Assembly: GCF_051401765.1 (NCBI RefSeq)
Contig: NW_027480449.1
Span: forward strand, 3,224,001 to 3,288,000
DNA: 64,000 bases
Direction: 5' to 3'
Source: Calliopsis andreniformis
Taxonomy: Eukaryota; Arthropoda; Insecta; Hymenoptera; Andrenidae
Under the pieces are notes generated by a model, which did not search any database, had not been told where the DNA came from, and worked only from the letters and a program-made list of their open reading frames with translations. Of this stretch, positions 36,335-49,267 are shown piece by piece. The first letter of the stretch is position 1, and the number at the start of each line of letters is the position of its first letter. Position numbers and translations under genes: made by a program.

Positions 36335-39300
36335 GAAAGCTCTGAAGTGAGGATATTCTATTGAGGATTGAGGATCGACAACTTATTGTTGAGCACTGAG
36401 TGCTGGAGGTTGAGGATTCAGCATTGAGGATTCAGGATTGTGGTTTGAGGACTGAGGATTGAGGATTGAGGCTTGAGGATTGAGGATTGAGGATTGAGGA
36501 TTGAGGATTGAAGATTGATGGTTGGGTAATGAGGACTGAACATTGAGGATTGAGGATTAAGGATTGAGGATTGAGGATTGAGGATTGAGGATTGAACATT
36601 GAATATTGATGATTGAAGATTGAGGATTGAGGATTGAGTGTTGTGGATTGAGGACGTGGACAGAGGGCTGAGTATTGATGTTTGAGGTCTGAAGATTGAG
36701 GATTGAGCATTGAGAATAGAGGATTGAAGGTTGATGATTGGGTATAGAGGATTGAGGACTGAGGATTGAGGATTGAAGATTGAGGATTGGGGACTGAGTG
36801 TTGAGGATTGAGTGATGAGAATTGATGTTTGTGGATAGAGATTTGAAGATTGCAGATTGAGCATTGCGTATTGAAAGCTCTGAAGTGAGGATATTCTATT
36901 GAGGATTGAGGATCGACAACTTATTGTTGAGCACTGAGTGCAGGAGGTTGAGGCTTCAGGATTGAGGATTCAGGATTGTGGTTTGAGGACTGAGGATTGA
37001 GGATTGAGGATTGAGGATTGAGGATTGAGGATTGAGGATTGAGGATTGAAGATTGATGATTGGGTATTGAGGATTGAACATTGAGGATTGAGGATTGAGA
37101 ATTGAGGATTGAGGATTGAGGATTGAAGATTGAATATTGATGATTGAAGATTGAGGATTGAGGATTGAGAGTTGTGGATTGAGAACGAGGACAGAGGGCT
37201 GAGTATTGATGTTTGAGGTCTGAGGATTGAGGACTGAGGACTGAGGATTGAGGATTGAGAATTGAGGATTGACTATTGTGGATTGAAGATTGAGGATTGA
37301 GGATTGAGGGTTGAGGATTGAGGATTGAGGGTCGAGGATTGAAGATTGAGGATTGAGGACTGAGTGTTAAGGGTTGAGTGTTGAGAATTGATGTTTGAGG
37401 ATTGAGGTTCGATTATTGAATATTGTGGATTGAGTATTGAACCGTGAGAATTCAGGATATTCTATTGAGTATTGAGAATTGAGGATAGATCGTTGAGTAT
37501 TGAGGATTGATGGTTCAGGGTTGAGGATTGAGGGTTGTGGATTGAGGACGAGGACTGAGGGATGAGTATTGATGTTTGAGGTCTGAGGATTGAGGATTGA
37601 GGATTGAAGAATGAGGATTGAGGATTGAGGATTGAGGATTGAAGACTGAGTATTGAGGATTGAAGATTGAGGATTGAGGATTGAAGATTGAGTATTGAGG
37701 ATTGAAGATTGAGGATTGAGGATTGAGGATTGAGGATTGAGGATTGACGATGAGGGCTGAGGGTTTAGGATTGAGGTTTGAGGACTGAGGACTGAGGATT
37801 GAGGACTGAGAATTGAGGATTGAGGATTGAGGATTGAAGATTGATGATTGGGTATTGAGGACAGAACATTGAGGATTGAGGATTGAGGATTGAGGATTGA
37901 GGATTGAAGATTGAATATTGATGATTGAAGATTGAAGATTGAGGATTGAGGACTGAGGATTGAGGATTGAGGATTGAGGATTGAGGATTGAGGATTGAGG
38001 ATTGAGGATTGAGGATTGAAGGTTGATGATTGGGTATTGAGGATTGAACATTGAGGATTCAGGATTGAGGATTGAGGATTGAGGATTGAGGATTAAAGAT
38101 TGAATATTGATGATTGAAGATTGAGGATTGAGGATTGAGTGTTGTGGATTGAGAACGAGGACAGAGGGCTGAGTATTGATGTTTGAGGTCTGAGGATTGA
38201 GGACTGAGGACTGAGGATTGAGGATTGAGAATTGAGGATTGACTATTGTGGATTGAAGATTGAGGATTGAGGATTGAGGGTTGAGGATTGAGGATTGAGG
38301 ATCGAGGATTGAAGATTGAGTATTGGAGACTGAGTGTTGAGGGTTGAGTGTTGAGAATTGATGTTTGTGGATAGAGATTTGAAGATTGCAGATTGAGCAT
38401 TGCGTATTGAAAGCTCTGAAGTGAGGATATTCTATCGAGGATTGAGGATCGACAACTTATTGTTGAGCACTGAGTGCTGGAGGTTGAGGCTTTAGGATTG
38501 AGGATTCAGGATTGTGGTTTGAGGACTGAGGATTGAGGATTGAGGATTCAGGATTGAGGATTGAGGATTGAGGATTGAGGATTGAAGATTGATGTCTGGG
38601 TATTGAGGATTGAACATTGAGGATTGAGGATTGAGGATTGAGGATTGAGGATTGAGGATTGAAGATTGAATATTGATGATTGAAGATTGAGGATTGAGGA
38701 TTGGGTGTTGTGGATTGAGAACGAGGACAGAGGGCTGAGTATTGATGTTTGAGGTCTGAGGATTGAGGACTGAGGACTGAGGATTGAGGATTGAGAATTG
38801 AGGATTGACTATTGTGGATTGAAGATTGAGGATTGAGGATTGAGGGTTGAGGATTGAGGATTGAGGATCGAGGATTGAAGATTGAGTATTGAGGATTGAA
38901 GGTTGAGGATTGAGGATTGAGGATTGAGGGTTGAGGATTGAGGATTGAGGATTGACGCTTGAGGATTGAGGGTTGAGGATGGAGGATTGAAGAGAGAGGA
39001 CTGAGTGTTGGGGATTGAGTGTTGAGAATAGATGTTTGAGGATTGAGGTTCGATTATTGAATACTGTGGATTGAGTATTGAACCGTGAGAATTCAGGATG
39101 TTCTATTGAGTATTGAGAATTGAGGATAGATCGTTGAGTATTGAGGATTGATGGTTCAGGGTTGAGGATTGAGTGTTGTGGATTGAGGACGAGGACTGAG
39201 GGTTGAGTATTGATGTTTGAGGTCTGAGGATTGAGGATTGAGGATTGAAGAATGAGGATTGTGGATTGAGGATTGAGGATTGAAGACTGAGTATTGAGGA

Positions 39301-39742
39301 TTGAAGATTGAGGATTGAGGATGGAAGATTGAGTATTGAGGATTGAAGATTGAGGATTGAGGATTGAGGATTGAGGATTGAGGATTGACGGTGAGGGCTG
39401 AGGGTTGAGGATTGAGGTTTGAGGACTGAGGACTGAGGATTGAGGTCTGAGAATTGAGGATTGAGGATTGAAGATTGAGGATTGGGTATTGAGGATTGAA
39501 GAATGAGGATTGAGGATTGAGGATTGAGGAATAAGGTATGAAGATTGAGGATTGAGGATCCAGGATTGAGGATTAAAGATTGAGTATTGAGGGTTGAAGA
39601 TTGAGGATTGAGGATTGAGGATTGAGGATTGAGGATTGAGGATTGAAGATTGAGGATTTGGGACTGAGTGTTGAGGGTTGAGTGATGAGAATTGATGTTT
39701 GTGGATACAGATTTGAAGATTGCAGCTTGAGCATTGCGTATT
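36335..39742. repeat. E-rich domain 4
   Basis: A 36335, A 36873, B 37439, A 38409, B 39080. The whole stretch recurs at 49268-52675 (offset 12933). Substitutions such as GATGAGTATT at 37562 against GATAAGTATT in the other copy show that the two copies are not identical. Confidence 0.86.
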
Positions 39743-42700
39743 GAAAGCTCTGAAGTGAGGATATTCTATTCATGATTGATGATCGACAACTTATTGTTGA
39801 GCACTGAGTGCTGGAGGTTGAGGCTTCAGGATTGAGGATTCAGGATTGTGGTTTGAGGACTGAGGATTGAGGATTGAGGATTGAGGATTGAGTATTGAGG
39901 ATTGGGGATTGAGGATTGAATATTGATATTTGGGTATTGAGGACTGAACATTGAGGATTGAGGATTGAGGATTGAGGATTGAGGATTGAGGATTGAAGAT
40001 TGAATATTGATGATTGAAGATTGAGGATTGAGGATTGAGGATTGAGGTTTGAGGATTGAAGATTGAGGATTGGGGACTGAGTGTTGAGGGTTGAGTGATG
40101 AGAATTGATGTTTGTGGATAGAAATTTGAAGATTGCAGATTGAGCATTGCGTATTGAAAGCTCTGAAGTGAGGATATTCTATTGAGGATTGAGGATCGAT
40201 AACTTATTGTTGAGCACTGAGTGCTGGAGGTTGATGATTCAGGATTGAGGATTCAGGATTGTGGTTTGAGGACTGAGGATTGAGGATTGAGGATTGGGGA
40301 TTGAGGATTGAGGATTGAGGATTGATGGTTGAGGACGGAGGATTGAAGAGAGAGGACTGAGTGTTGGGATTTGAGTGTTGAGAATAGATTTTGAGGATTG
40401 AGGTTCGATTATTGAATATTGTGGATTGAGTATTGAACCGTGAGAATTCAGGATATTCTATTGAATATTGAGAATTGAGGATAGATGATTGAGTATTGAG
40501 GATTGATGGTTCAGGGTTGAGGATTGAGGGTTGTGGATTGAGGACGAGGACTGAGGGTTGAGTATTGATGTTTGAGGTCTGAGGATTGAGGATTGAGGAT
40601 TGAAGAATGAGGATTGAGGATTGAGGATTGAGGATTGAAGACTGAGTATTGAGGATTGAAGATTGAGGATTGAGGATTGAAGATTGAGTATTGAGGATTG
40701 AAGATTGAGGATTGAGGATTGAGGATTGAGGATTGAGGATTGACGGTGAGGGCTGAGGGTTGAGGATTGAGGTTTGAGGACTGAGGACTGAGGATTGAGG
40801 ACTGAGAATTGAGGATTGAGGATTGAGGATTGAAGATTGAGGATTGGGTATTGAGGATTGAAGAATGAGGATTGAGGATTGAGGATTGAGGAATAAGGTA
40901 TGAAGATTGAGGATTGAGGATCCAGGATTGAGGATTGAAGATTGAGTATTGAGGGTTGAAGATTGAGGATTGAGGATTGAGGATTGAGGATTGAGGATTG
41001 AGGATTGAAGATTGAGGATTGGGGACTGAGTGTTGAGGGTTGAGTGATGAGAATTGATGTTTGTGGATAGAGATTTGAAGATTGCAGATTGAGCATTGCG
41101 TATTGAAAGCTCTGAAGTGAGGATATTCTATTGAGGATTGATGATCGACAACTTATTGTTGAGCACTGAGTGCTGGAGGTTGAGGCTTCAGGATTGAGGA
41201 TTCAGGATTGTGGTTTGAGGACTGAGGATTGAGGATTGAGGATTGAGGATTGAGTATTGAGGATTGGGGATTGAGGATTGAAGATTGATGATTGGGTATT
41301 GAGGACTGAACATTGAGGATTGAGGATTGAGGATTGAGGATTGAGGATTGAGGATTGAAGATTGAATATTGATGATTGAAGATTGAGGATTGAGGATTGA
41401 GGATTGAGGTTTGAGGATTGAAGATTGAGGATTGGGGACTGAGTGTTGAGGGTTCAGTGATGAGAATTGATGTTTGTGGATAGAGATTTGAAGATTGCAG
41501 ATTGAGCATTGCGTATTGAAAGCTCTGAAGTGAGGATATTCTATCGAGGATTGAGGATCGATAACTTATTGTTGAGCACTGAGTGCTGGAGGTTGATGAT
41601 TCAGGATTGAGGATTCAGGATTGTGGTTTGAGGACTGAGGATTGAGGATTGAGGATTGAGGATTGAGGATTGAGGATTGAGGATTGAGGGTTGAGGACGG
41701 AGGATTGAAGAGAGAGGACTGAGTGTTGGGGTTTGAGTGTTGAGAATAGATTTTGAGGATTGAGGTTCGATCATTGAATATTGTGGATTGAGTATTGAAC
41801 CGTGAGAATTCAGGATATTCTATTGAATATTGAGAATTGAGGATAGATGATTGAGTATTGAGGATTGATGGTTCAGGGTTGAGGATTGAGGGTTGTGGAT
41901 TGAGGACGAGGACTGAGGGTTGAGTATTGATGTTTGAGGTCTGAGGATTGAGGATTGAGGATTGAAGAATGAGGATTGAGGATTGAGGATTGAGGACTGA
42001 AGACTGAGTATTGAGGATTGAAGATTGATGATTGAGGATTGAAGATTGAGTATTGAGGATTGAAGATTGAGGATTGAGGATTGAGGATTGAGGATTGAGG
42101 ATTGACGATGAGGGCTGAGGGTTGAGGATTGAGGTTTGAGGACTGAGGACTGAGGATTGAGGACTGAGAATTGAGGATTGAAGATTGAGGATTGAGGATT
42201 GAGGATTGGGTATTGAGGATTGAAGATTGAGGATTGGGGACTGAGTGTTGAGGGTTGAGTGATGAGAATTGATGTTTGTGGATAGATATTTGAAGATTGC
42301 AGATTGAGCATTGCGTATTGAAAGCTCTGAAGTGAGGATATTCTATTGAGGATTGATGATCGACAACTTATTGTTGAGCACTGAGTGCTGGAGGTTGAGG
42401 CTTCAGGATTGAGGATTCAGGATTGTGGTTTGAGGACTGAGGATTGAGGATTGAGGATTGAGGATTGAGTATTGAGGATTGGGGATTGAGGATTGAAGGT
42501 TGATGATTGGGTATTGAGGACTGAACATTGAGGATGGAGGATTGAGGATTGAGGATTGAGGATTGAGGATTGAAGATTGAATATTGATGATTGAAGATTG
42601 AGGATTGAGGATTGAGGATTGAGGTTTGAGGATTGAAGATTGAGGATTGGGGACTGAGTGTTGAGGGTTGAGTGATGAGAATTGATGTTTGTGGATAGAG

Positions 42701-44100
42701 ATTTGAAGATTGCAGATTGAGCATTGCGTATTGAAAGCTCTGAAGTGAGGATATTCTATTGAGGATTGAGGATCGATAACTTATTGTTGAGCACTGAGTG
42801 CTGGAGGTTGATGATTCAGGATTGAGGATTCAGGATTGTGGTTTGAGAACTGAGGATTGAGGATTGAGGATTGAGGATTGAGGATTGAGGATTGAGGATT
42901 GAGGATTGAGGGTGAGGACGGAGGATTGAAGGGAGAGGACTGAGTGTTGGGGTTTGAGTGTTGAGAATAGATTTTGAGGATTGAGGTTCGATTATTGAAT
43001 ATTGTGGATTGAGTATTGAACCGTGAGAATTCAGGATATTCTATTGAATATTGAGAATTGAGGATAGATGATTGAGTATTGAGGATTGATGGTTCAGGGT
43101 TGAGTATTGAGGGTTGTGGATTGAGGACGAGGACTGAGGGTTGAGTATTGATGTTTGAGGTCTGAGGATTGAGGATTGAGGATTGAAGAATGAGGATTGA
43201 GGATTGAGGATTGAGGATTGAAGACTGAGTATTGAGGATTGAAGATTGAGGTTTGAGGATTGAAGATTGAGTATTGAGGATTGAAGATTGAGGATTGAGG
43301 ATTGAGGATTGAGGATTGAGGATTGACGATGAGGGCTGAGGGTTGAGGATTGAGGTTTGAGGACTGAGGACTGAGGATTGAGGACTGAGAATTGAGGTTT
43401 GAGGATTGAGGATTGAAGATTGAGGATTGGGGATTGAGGATTGAAGAATGAGGATTGAGGATTGAGGATTGAGGATTAAGGTATGAAGATTGAGGATTGA
43501 GGATCCAGGATTGAGGATTGAAGATTGAGTATTGAGGGTTGAAGATTGAGGATTGAGGATTGAGGATTGAGGATTGAGGATTGAGGATTGAAGATTGAGG
43601 ATTGGGGACTGAGTGTTGAGGGTTGAGTGATGAGAGTTGATGTTTGTGGATAGAGATTTGAAGATTGCAGATTGAGCATTGCGTATTGAAAGATCTGAAG
43701 TGAGGATATTCTATTGAGGATTGATTATCGACAACTTATTGTTGAGCACTGAGTGCTGGAGGTTGAGGCTTCAGGATTGAGGATTCAGGATTGTGGTTTG
43801 AGGACTGAGGATTGAGGATTGAGGATTGAGGATTGAGTATTGAGGATTGAGGATTGAGGATTGAAGATTGATGATTGGGTATTGAGGACTGAACATTGAG
43901 GATTGAGGATTGAGGATTGAGGATTGAGGATTGAGGATTGAAGATTGAATATTGATGATTGAAGATTGAGGATTGAGGATTGAGGATTGAGGTTTGAGGA
44001 TTGAAGATTGAGGATTGGGGACTGAGTGTTGAGGGTTGAGTGATGAGAATTGATGTTTGTGGATAGAGATTTGAAGATTGCAGATTGAGCATTGCGTATT
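39743..44100. repeat. A1-A2-B higher-order domain 3
   Basis: A1 39743, A2 40156, B 40435, A1 41105, A2 41518, B 41797, A1 42320, A2 42733, B 43018, A1 43688. Interval 41518 to 42320 is again the 802-bp form. A1 39743 has the private changes GCAGCTTGAG and CTATTCATGATTG, shared only with 52676 and 55253. A1 43688 reads GAAAGATCTG, creating a BglII site. Confidence 0.88.
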
Positions 44101-45699
44101 GAAAGCTCTGAAGTGAGGATATTCTATCGAGGATTGAGGATCGATAACTTATTGTTGAGCACTGAGTGCTGGAGGTTGATGATTCAGGATTGAGGATTCA
44201 GGATTGTGGTTTGAGGACTGAGGATTGAGGCTTGAGGATTGAGGATTGAGGATTGAGGATTGAGGATTGAGGGTTGAGGATGGAGGATTGAAGAGAGAGG
44301 ACTGAGTGTTGGGGTTTGAGTGTTGAGAATAGATTTTGAGGATTGAGGTTCGATTATTGAATATTGTGGATTGAGTATTGAACCGTGAGAATTCACGATA
44401 TTCTATTGAATATTGAGAATTGAGGATAGATGATTGAGTATTGAGGATTGATGGTTCAGGGTTGAGGATTGAGGGTTGTGGATTGAGGACGAGGACTGAG
44501 GGTTGAGTATTGATATTTGATGTCTGAGGATTGAGGATTGAGGATTGAAGAATGAGGATTGAGGATTGAGGATTGAGGATTGAAGACTGAGTATTGAGGA
44601 TTGAAGATTGAGGATTGAGGATTGAAGATTGAGTATTGAGGATTGAAGATTGAGGATTGAGGATTAAGGTATGAAGATTGAGGATTGAGGATCCAGGATT
44701 GAGGATTCAAGATTGAGTATTGAGGGTTGAAGATTGAGGATTGAGGATTGAGGATTGAGGATTGAGGATATTCTATTGAGGATTGGGGATTGACAATTGA
44801 TTGTTGAGGACTGCGGGCTGAAGATTGAGGATTCAGGATTGAGGATTCGGGATTGAGGTTTGAGGACTGAGGATTGAGGGTTGAGGATTGAGGATTGAGG
44901 TTTGACGCTTGAGGATTGACGGTTGAGAATGGAGGATTGAAGAGAGAGGACTGAGTGTTGGGGATTGAGTGTTGAGAATAGATGTTTGAGGATTGAGGTT
45001 CGATTATTGAATATTGTGGATTGAGTATTGAACAGTGAGAATTCAGGATATTCTATTGAGTATTGAGAATTGAGGATAGACGGTTGAGTATTGAGGATTG
45101 ATGGTTCAGGGTTGAGGATTGAGGGTTGTGGATTGAGGACGAGGACTGAGGGTTGAGTATTGATGTTTGAGGTCTGAGGATTGAGGATTGAGGATTGAAG
45201 AATGAGGATTGAGGATTGAGGATTGAGGATTGAAGACTGAGTATTGAGGATTGAAGATTGAGGATTGAGGATTGAAGATTGAGTATTGAGGATTGAAGAT
45301 TGAGGATTGAGGATTGACGATTGAGGATTGAGGATTGACGATGAGGGCTGAGGGTTGAGGATTGAGGTTTGAGGACTGAGGACTGAGGATTGAGGACTGA
45401 GAATTGAGGATTGAGGATTGAGGATTGAAGATTGAGGATTGGGGATTGAGGATTGAAGAATGAGGATTGAGGATTGAGGATTGAGGATTAAGGTATGAAG
45501 ATTGAGGATTGAGGATCCAGGATTGAGGATTGAAGATTGAGTATTGAGGGTTGAAGATTGAGGATTGAGGATTGAGGATTGTGGGTTGAGGATTGAGGAT
45601 TGAAGATTGAGGATTGGGGACTGAGTGTTGAGCGTTGGGTGATGAGAATTGATGTTTGTGGATAGAGATTTGAAGATTGCAGATTGAGCATTGCGTATT
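44101..45699. repeat. M' unit 1 (short A2-B-C-B)
   Basis: A2 44101, B 44380 (with CACGATATTC), C 44764, B 45030 (GAACAG), next A1 45700. B to C is 384 bp rather than 579 to 586, so about 200 bp is missing between them relative to M units. Paralogue at 59197-60793. Confidence 0.87.
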
Positions 45700-47473
45700 G
45701 AAAGCTCTGAAGTGAGGATATTCTATTGAGGATTGATGATCGACAACTTATTGTTGAGCACTGAGTGCTGGAGGTTGAGGCTTCAGGATTGAGGATTCAG
45801 GATTGTGGTTTGAGGACTGAGGATTGAGGATTGAGGATTGAGGATTGAGTATTGAGGATTGGGGATTGAGGATTGAAGGTTGATGATTGGGTATTGAGGA
45901 CTGAACATTGAGGATTGAGGATTGAGGATTGAGGATTGAGGATTGAGGATTGAAGATTGAATATTGATGATTGAAGATTGAGGATTGAGGATTGAGGATT
46001 GAGGTTTGAGGATTGAAGATTGAGGATTGGGGACTGAGTGTTGAGGGTTGAGTGATGAGAATTGATGTTTGTGGATAGAGATTTGAAGATTGCAGATTGA
46101 GCATTGCGTATTGAAAGCTCTGAAGTGAGGATATTCTATTGAGGATTGAGGATCGATAACTTATTGTTGAGCACTGAGTGCTGGAGGTTGATGATTCAGG
46201 ATTGAGGATTCAGGATTGTGGTTTGAGGACTGAGGATTGAGGATTGAGGATTGAGGATTGAGGATTGAGGATTGAGGATTGAGGGTGAGGACGGAGGATT
46301 GAAGAGAGAGGACTGAGTGTTGGGGTTTGAGTGTTGAGAATAGATTTTGAGGATTGAGGTTCGATTATTGAATATTGTGGATTGAGTATTGAACCGTGAG
46401 AATTCAGGATATTCTATTGAATATTGAGAATTGAGGATAGATGATTGAGTATTGAGGATTGATGGTTCAGGGTTGAGTATTGAGGGTTGTGGATTGAGGA
46501 CGAGGACAGAGGGTTGAGTATTGATGTTTGAGGTCTGAGGATTGAGGATTGAGGATTGAAGAATGAGGATTGAGGATTATGGATTGAGGATAGAAGACTG
46601 AGTATTGAGGATTGAAGATTGAGGTTTGAGGATTGAAGATTGAGTATTGAGGATTGAAGATTGAGGATTGAGGATTGAGGATTGAGGATTGAGGATTGAC
46701 GATGAGGGCTGAGGGTTGAGGATTGAGGTTTGAGGACTGAGGACTGAGGATTGAGGACTGAGAATTGAGGTTTGAGGATTGAGGATTGAAGATTGAGGAT
46801 TGGGGATTGAGGATTGAAGAATGAGGATTGAGGATTGAGGATTGAGGATTAAGGTATGAAGATTGAGGATTGAGGATCCAGGATTGAGGATTGAAGATTG
46901 AGTATTGAGGGTTGAAGATTGAGGATTGAGGATTGAGGATTGAGGATTGAGGATTGAGGATTGAAGATTGAGGATTGGGGACTGAGTGTTGAGGGTTGAG
47001 TGATGAGAATTGATGTTTGTGGATAGAGATTTGAAGATTGCAGATTGAATATTGCGTATTGAAAGATCTGAAGTGAGGATATTCTATTGAGGATTGATTA
47101 TCGACAACTTATTGTTGAGCACTGAGTGCTGGAGGTTGAGGCTTCAGGATTGAGGATTCAGGATTGTGGTTTGAGGACTGAGGATTGAGGATTGAGGATT
47201 GAGGATTGAGTATTGAGGATTGAGGATTGAGGATTGAAGATTGATGATTGGGTATTGAGGACTGAACATTGAGGATTGAGGATTGAGGATTGAGGATTGA
47301 GGATTGAGGATTGAAGATTGAATATTGATGATTGAAGATTGAGGATTGAGGATTGAGGATTGAGGTTTGAGGATTGAAGATTGAGGATTGGGGACTGAGT
47401 GTTGAGGGTTGAGTGATGAGAATTGATGTTTGTGGATAGAGATTTGAAGGTTGCAGATTGAGCATTGCGTATT
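45700..47473. repeat. A1-A2-B higher-order domain 4
   Basis: A1 45700, A2 46113, B 46391, A1 47061 (GAAAGATCTG). Intervals are 413, 278 and 670 bp; the 278 reflects the GGGTGAGG one-base deletion. The segment recurs at 62622-63983 at an offset of 16922 bp. Confidence 0.88.
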
Positions 47474-49267
47474 GAAAGCTGTGAAGTGAGGATATTCTAT
47501 TGAGGATTGAGGATCGATAGCTTATTGTTGAGCACTGAGTGCTGGAGGTTGATGATTCAGGATTGATGATTCAGGATTGTGGTTTGAGGACTGAGGATTG
47601 AGACTTGAGGATTGAGGATTGAGGATTGAGGATTGAGGATTGAGGGTTCAGGATGGAGGATTGATGAGAGAGGACTGAGTGTTGGGGTTTGAGTGTTGAG
47701 AATAGATTTTGAGGATTGAGGTTCGATTATTGAATATTGTGGATTGAGTATTGAACCGTGAGAATTCAGGATATTCCATTGAATATTGAGAATTGAGGAT
47801 AGATGATTGAGTATTGAGGATTGATGGTTCAGGGTTGAGGATTGAGGGTTGTGGATTGAGGACGAGGACTGAGGGTTGAGTATTGATGTTAGAGGTCTGA
47901 GGATTGAGGATTGAGGATTGAAGAATGAGGATTGAGGATTGAGGATTGAGGATTGAAGACTGAGTATTGAGGATTGAAGATTGAGGATTGAGGATTGAAG
48001 ATTGAGTATTGAGGATTGAAGATTGAGGATTGAGGATTGAGGAATGAGGATTGAGGATTGAGGATTGAGGATTGACGATGAGGGCTGAGGGTTGAGGATT
48101 GAGGTTTGAGGACTGAGGACTGAGGATTCAGGACTGAGCATTGAGGATTGAGGATTGAGGATTGAAGATTGAGGATTGGGTATTGAGGATTGAAGAATGA
48201 GGATTGAGGATTGAGGATTGAGGATTAAGGTATGAAGATTGAGGATTGAGGATCCAGGATTGAGGATTCAAGATTGAGTATTGAGGGTTGAAGATTGAGG
48301 ATTGAGGATTGAGGATTGAGGATTGAGGATTGAGGATTGAGGATATTCTATTGGGGATTGGGGATTGACAATTGATTGTTGAGGACTGCGGGCTGAAGAT
48401 TGAGGATTCAGGATTGAGGATTCGGGATTGAGTTTTGAGGACTGAGGATTGAGGGTTGAGGATTGAGGATTGAGGATTGACGCTTGAGGATTGACGGTTG
48501 AGGATGGAGGATTGAAGAGAGAGGACTGAGTGTTGGGGATTGAGTGTTGAGAATAGATGTTTGAGGATTGAGGTTCGATTATTGAATACTGTGGATTGAG
48601 TATTGAACCGTGAGAATTCAGGATATTCTATTGAGTATTGAGAATTGAGGATAGATGGTTGATTATTGAGGATTGATGGTTCAGGGTTGAGGATTGAGGG
48701 TTGTGGATTGAGGACGAGGACTGAGGGTTGAGTATTGATGTTTGAGGTCTGAGGATTGAGGATTGAGGATTGAAGAATGAGGGTTGAGGATTGAGGATTG
48801 AGGGTTGAAGACTGAGTATTGAGGATTGAAGATTGAGGACTGAGGATCCAGGATTGAGGATTGAAGATTGAGTATTGAGGATTGAGGATTGAGGATTGAG
48901 TATCGACGATGAGGGCTGAGGGTTGAGGATAGAGGTTTGAGGACTGAGGACTGAGGATTGAGGATTGAGAATTGAGGATTGAGGATTGAGGATTGAGGAT
49001 TGAGGATTGGGTATTGAGGATTGAAGAATGAGGATTGAGGATTGAGGATTGAGGATTGAGGTATGAAGATTGAGGACTGAGGATCCAGGATTGAGGATTG
49101 AAGATTGAGTATTGAGGATTGAAGATTGAGAATTGAGGATTGAGGATTGAGGATTGAGGATTGAGGATTGAAGATTGAGGATTGGGGACTGAGTGTTGAG
49201 GGTTGAGTGATGAGAATTGATGTTTGTGGATAGAGATTTGAAGATTGCAGATTGAGCATTTCGTATT
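47474..49267. repeat. M unit 5 (A2-B-C-B)
   Basis: A2 47474, B 47753, C 48339, B 48605, next A 49268. Every landmark interval equals that of M unit 4, at an offset of 12933 bp. Confidence 0.88.
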
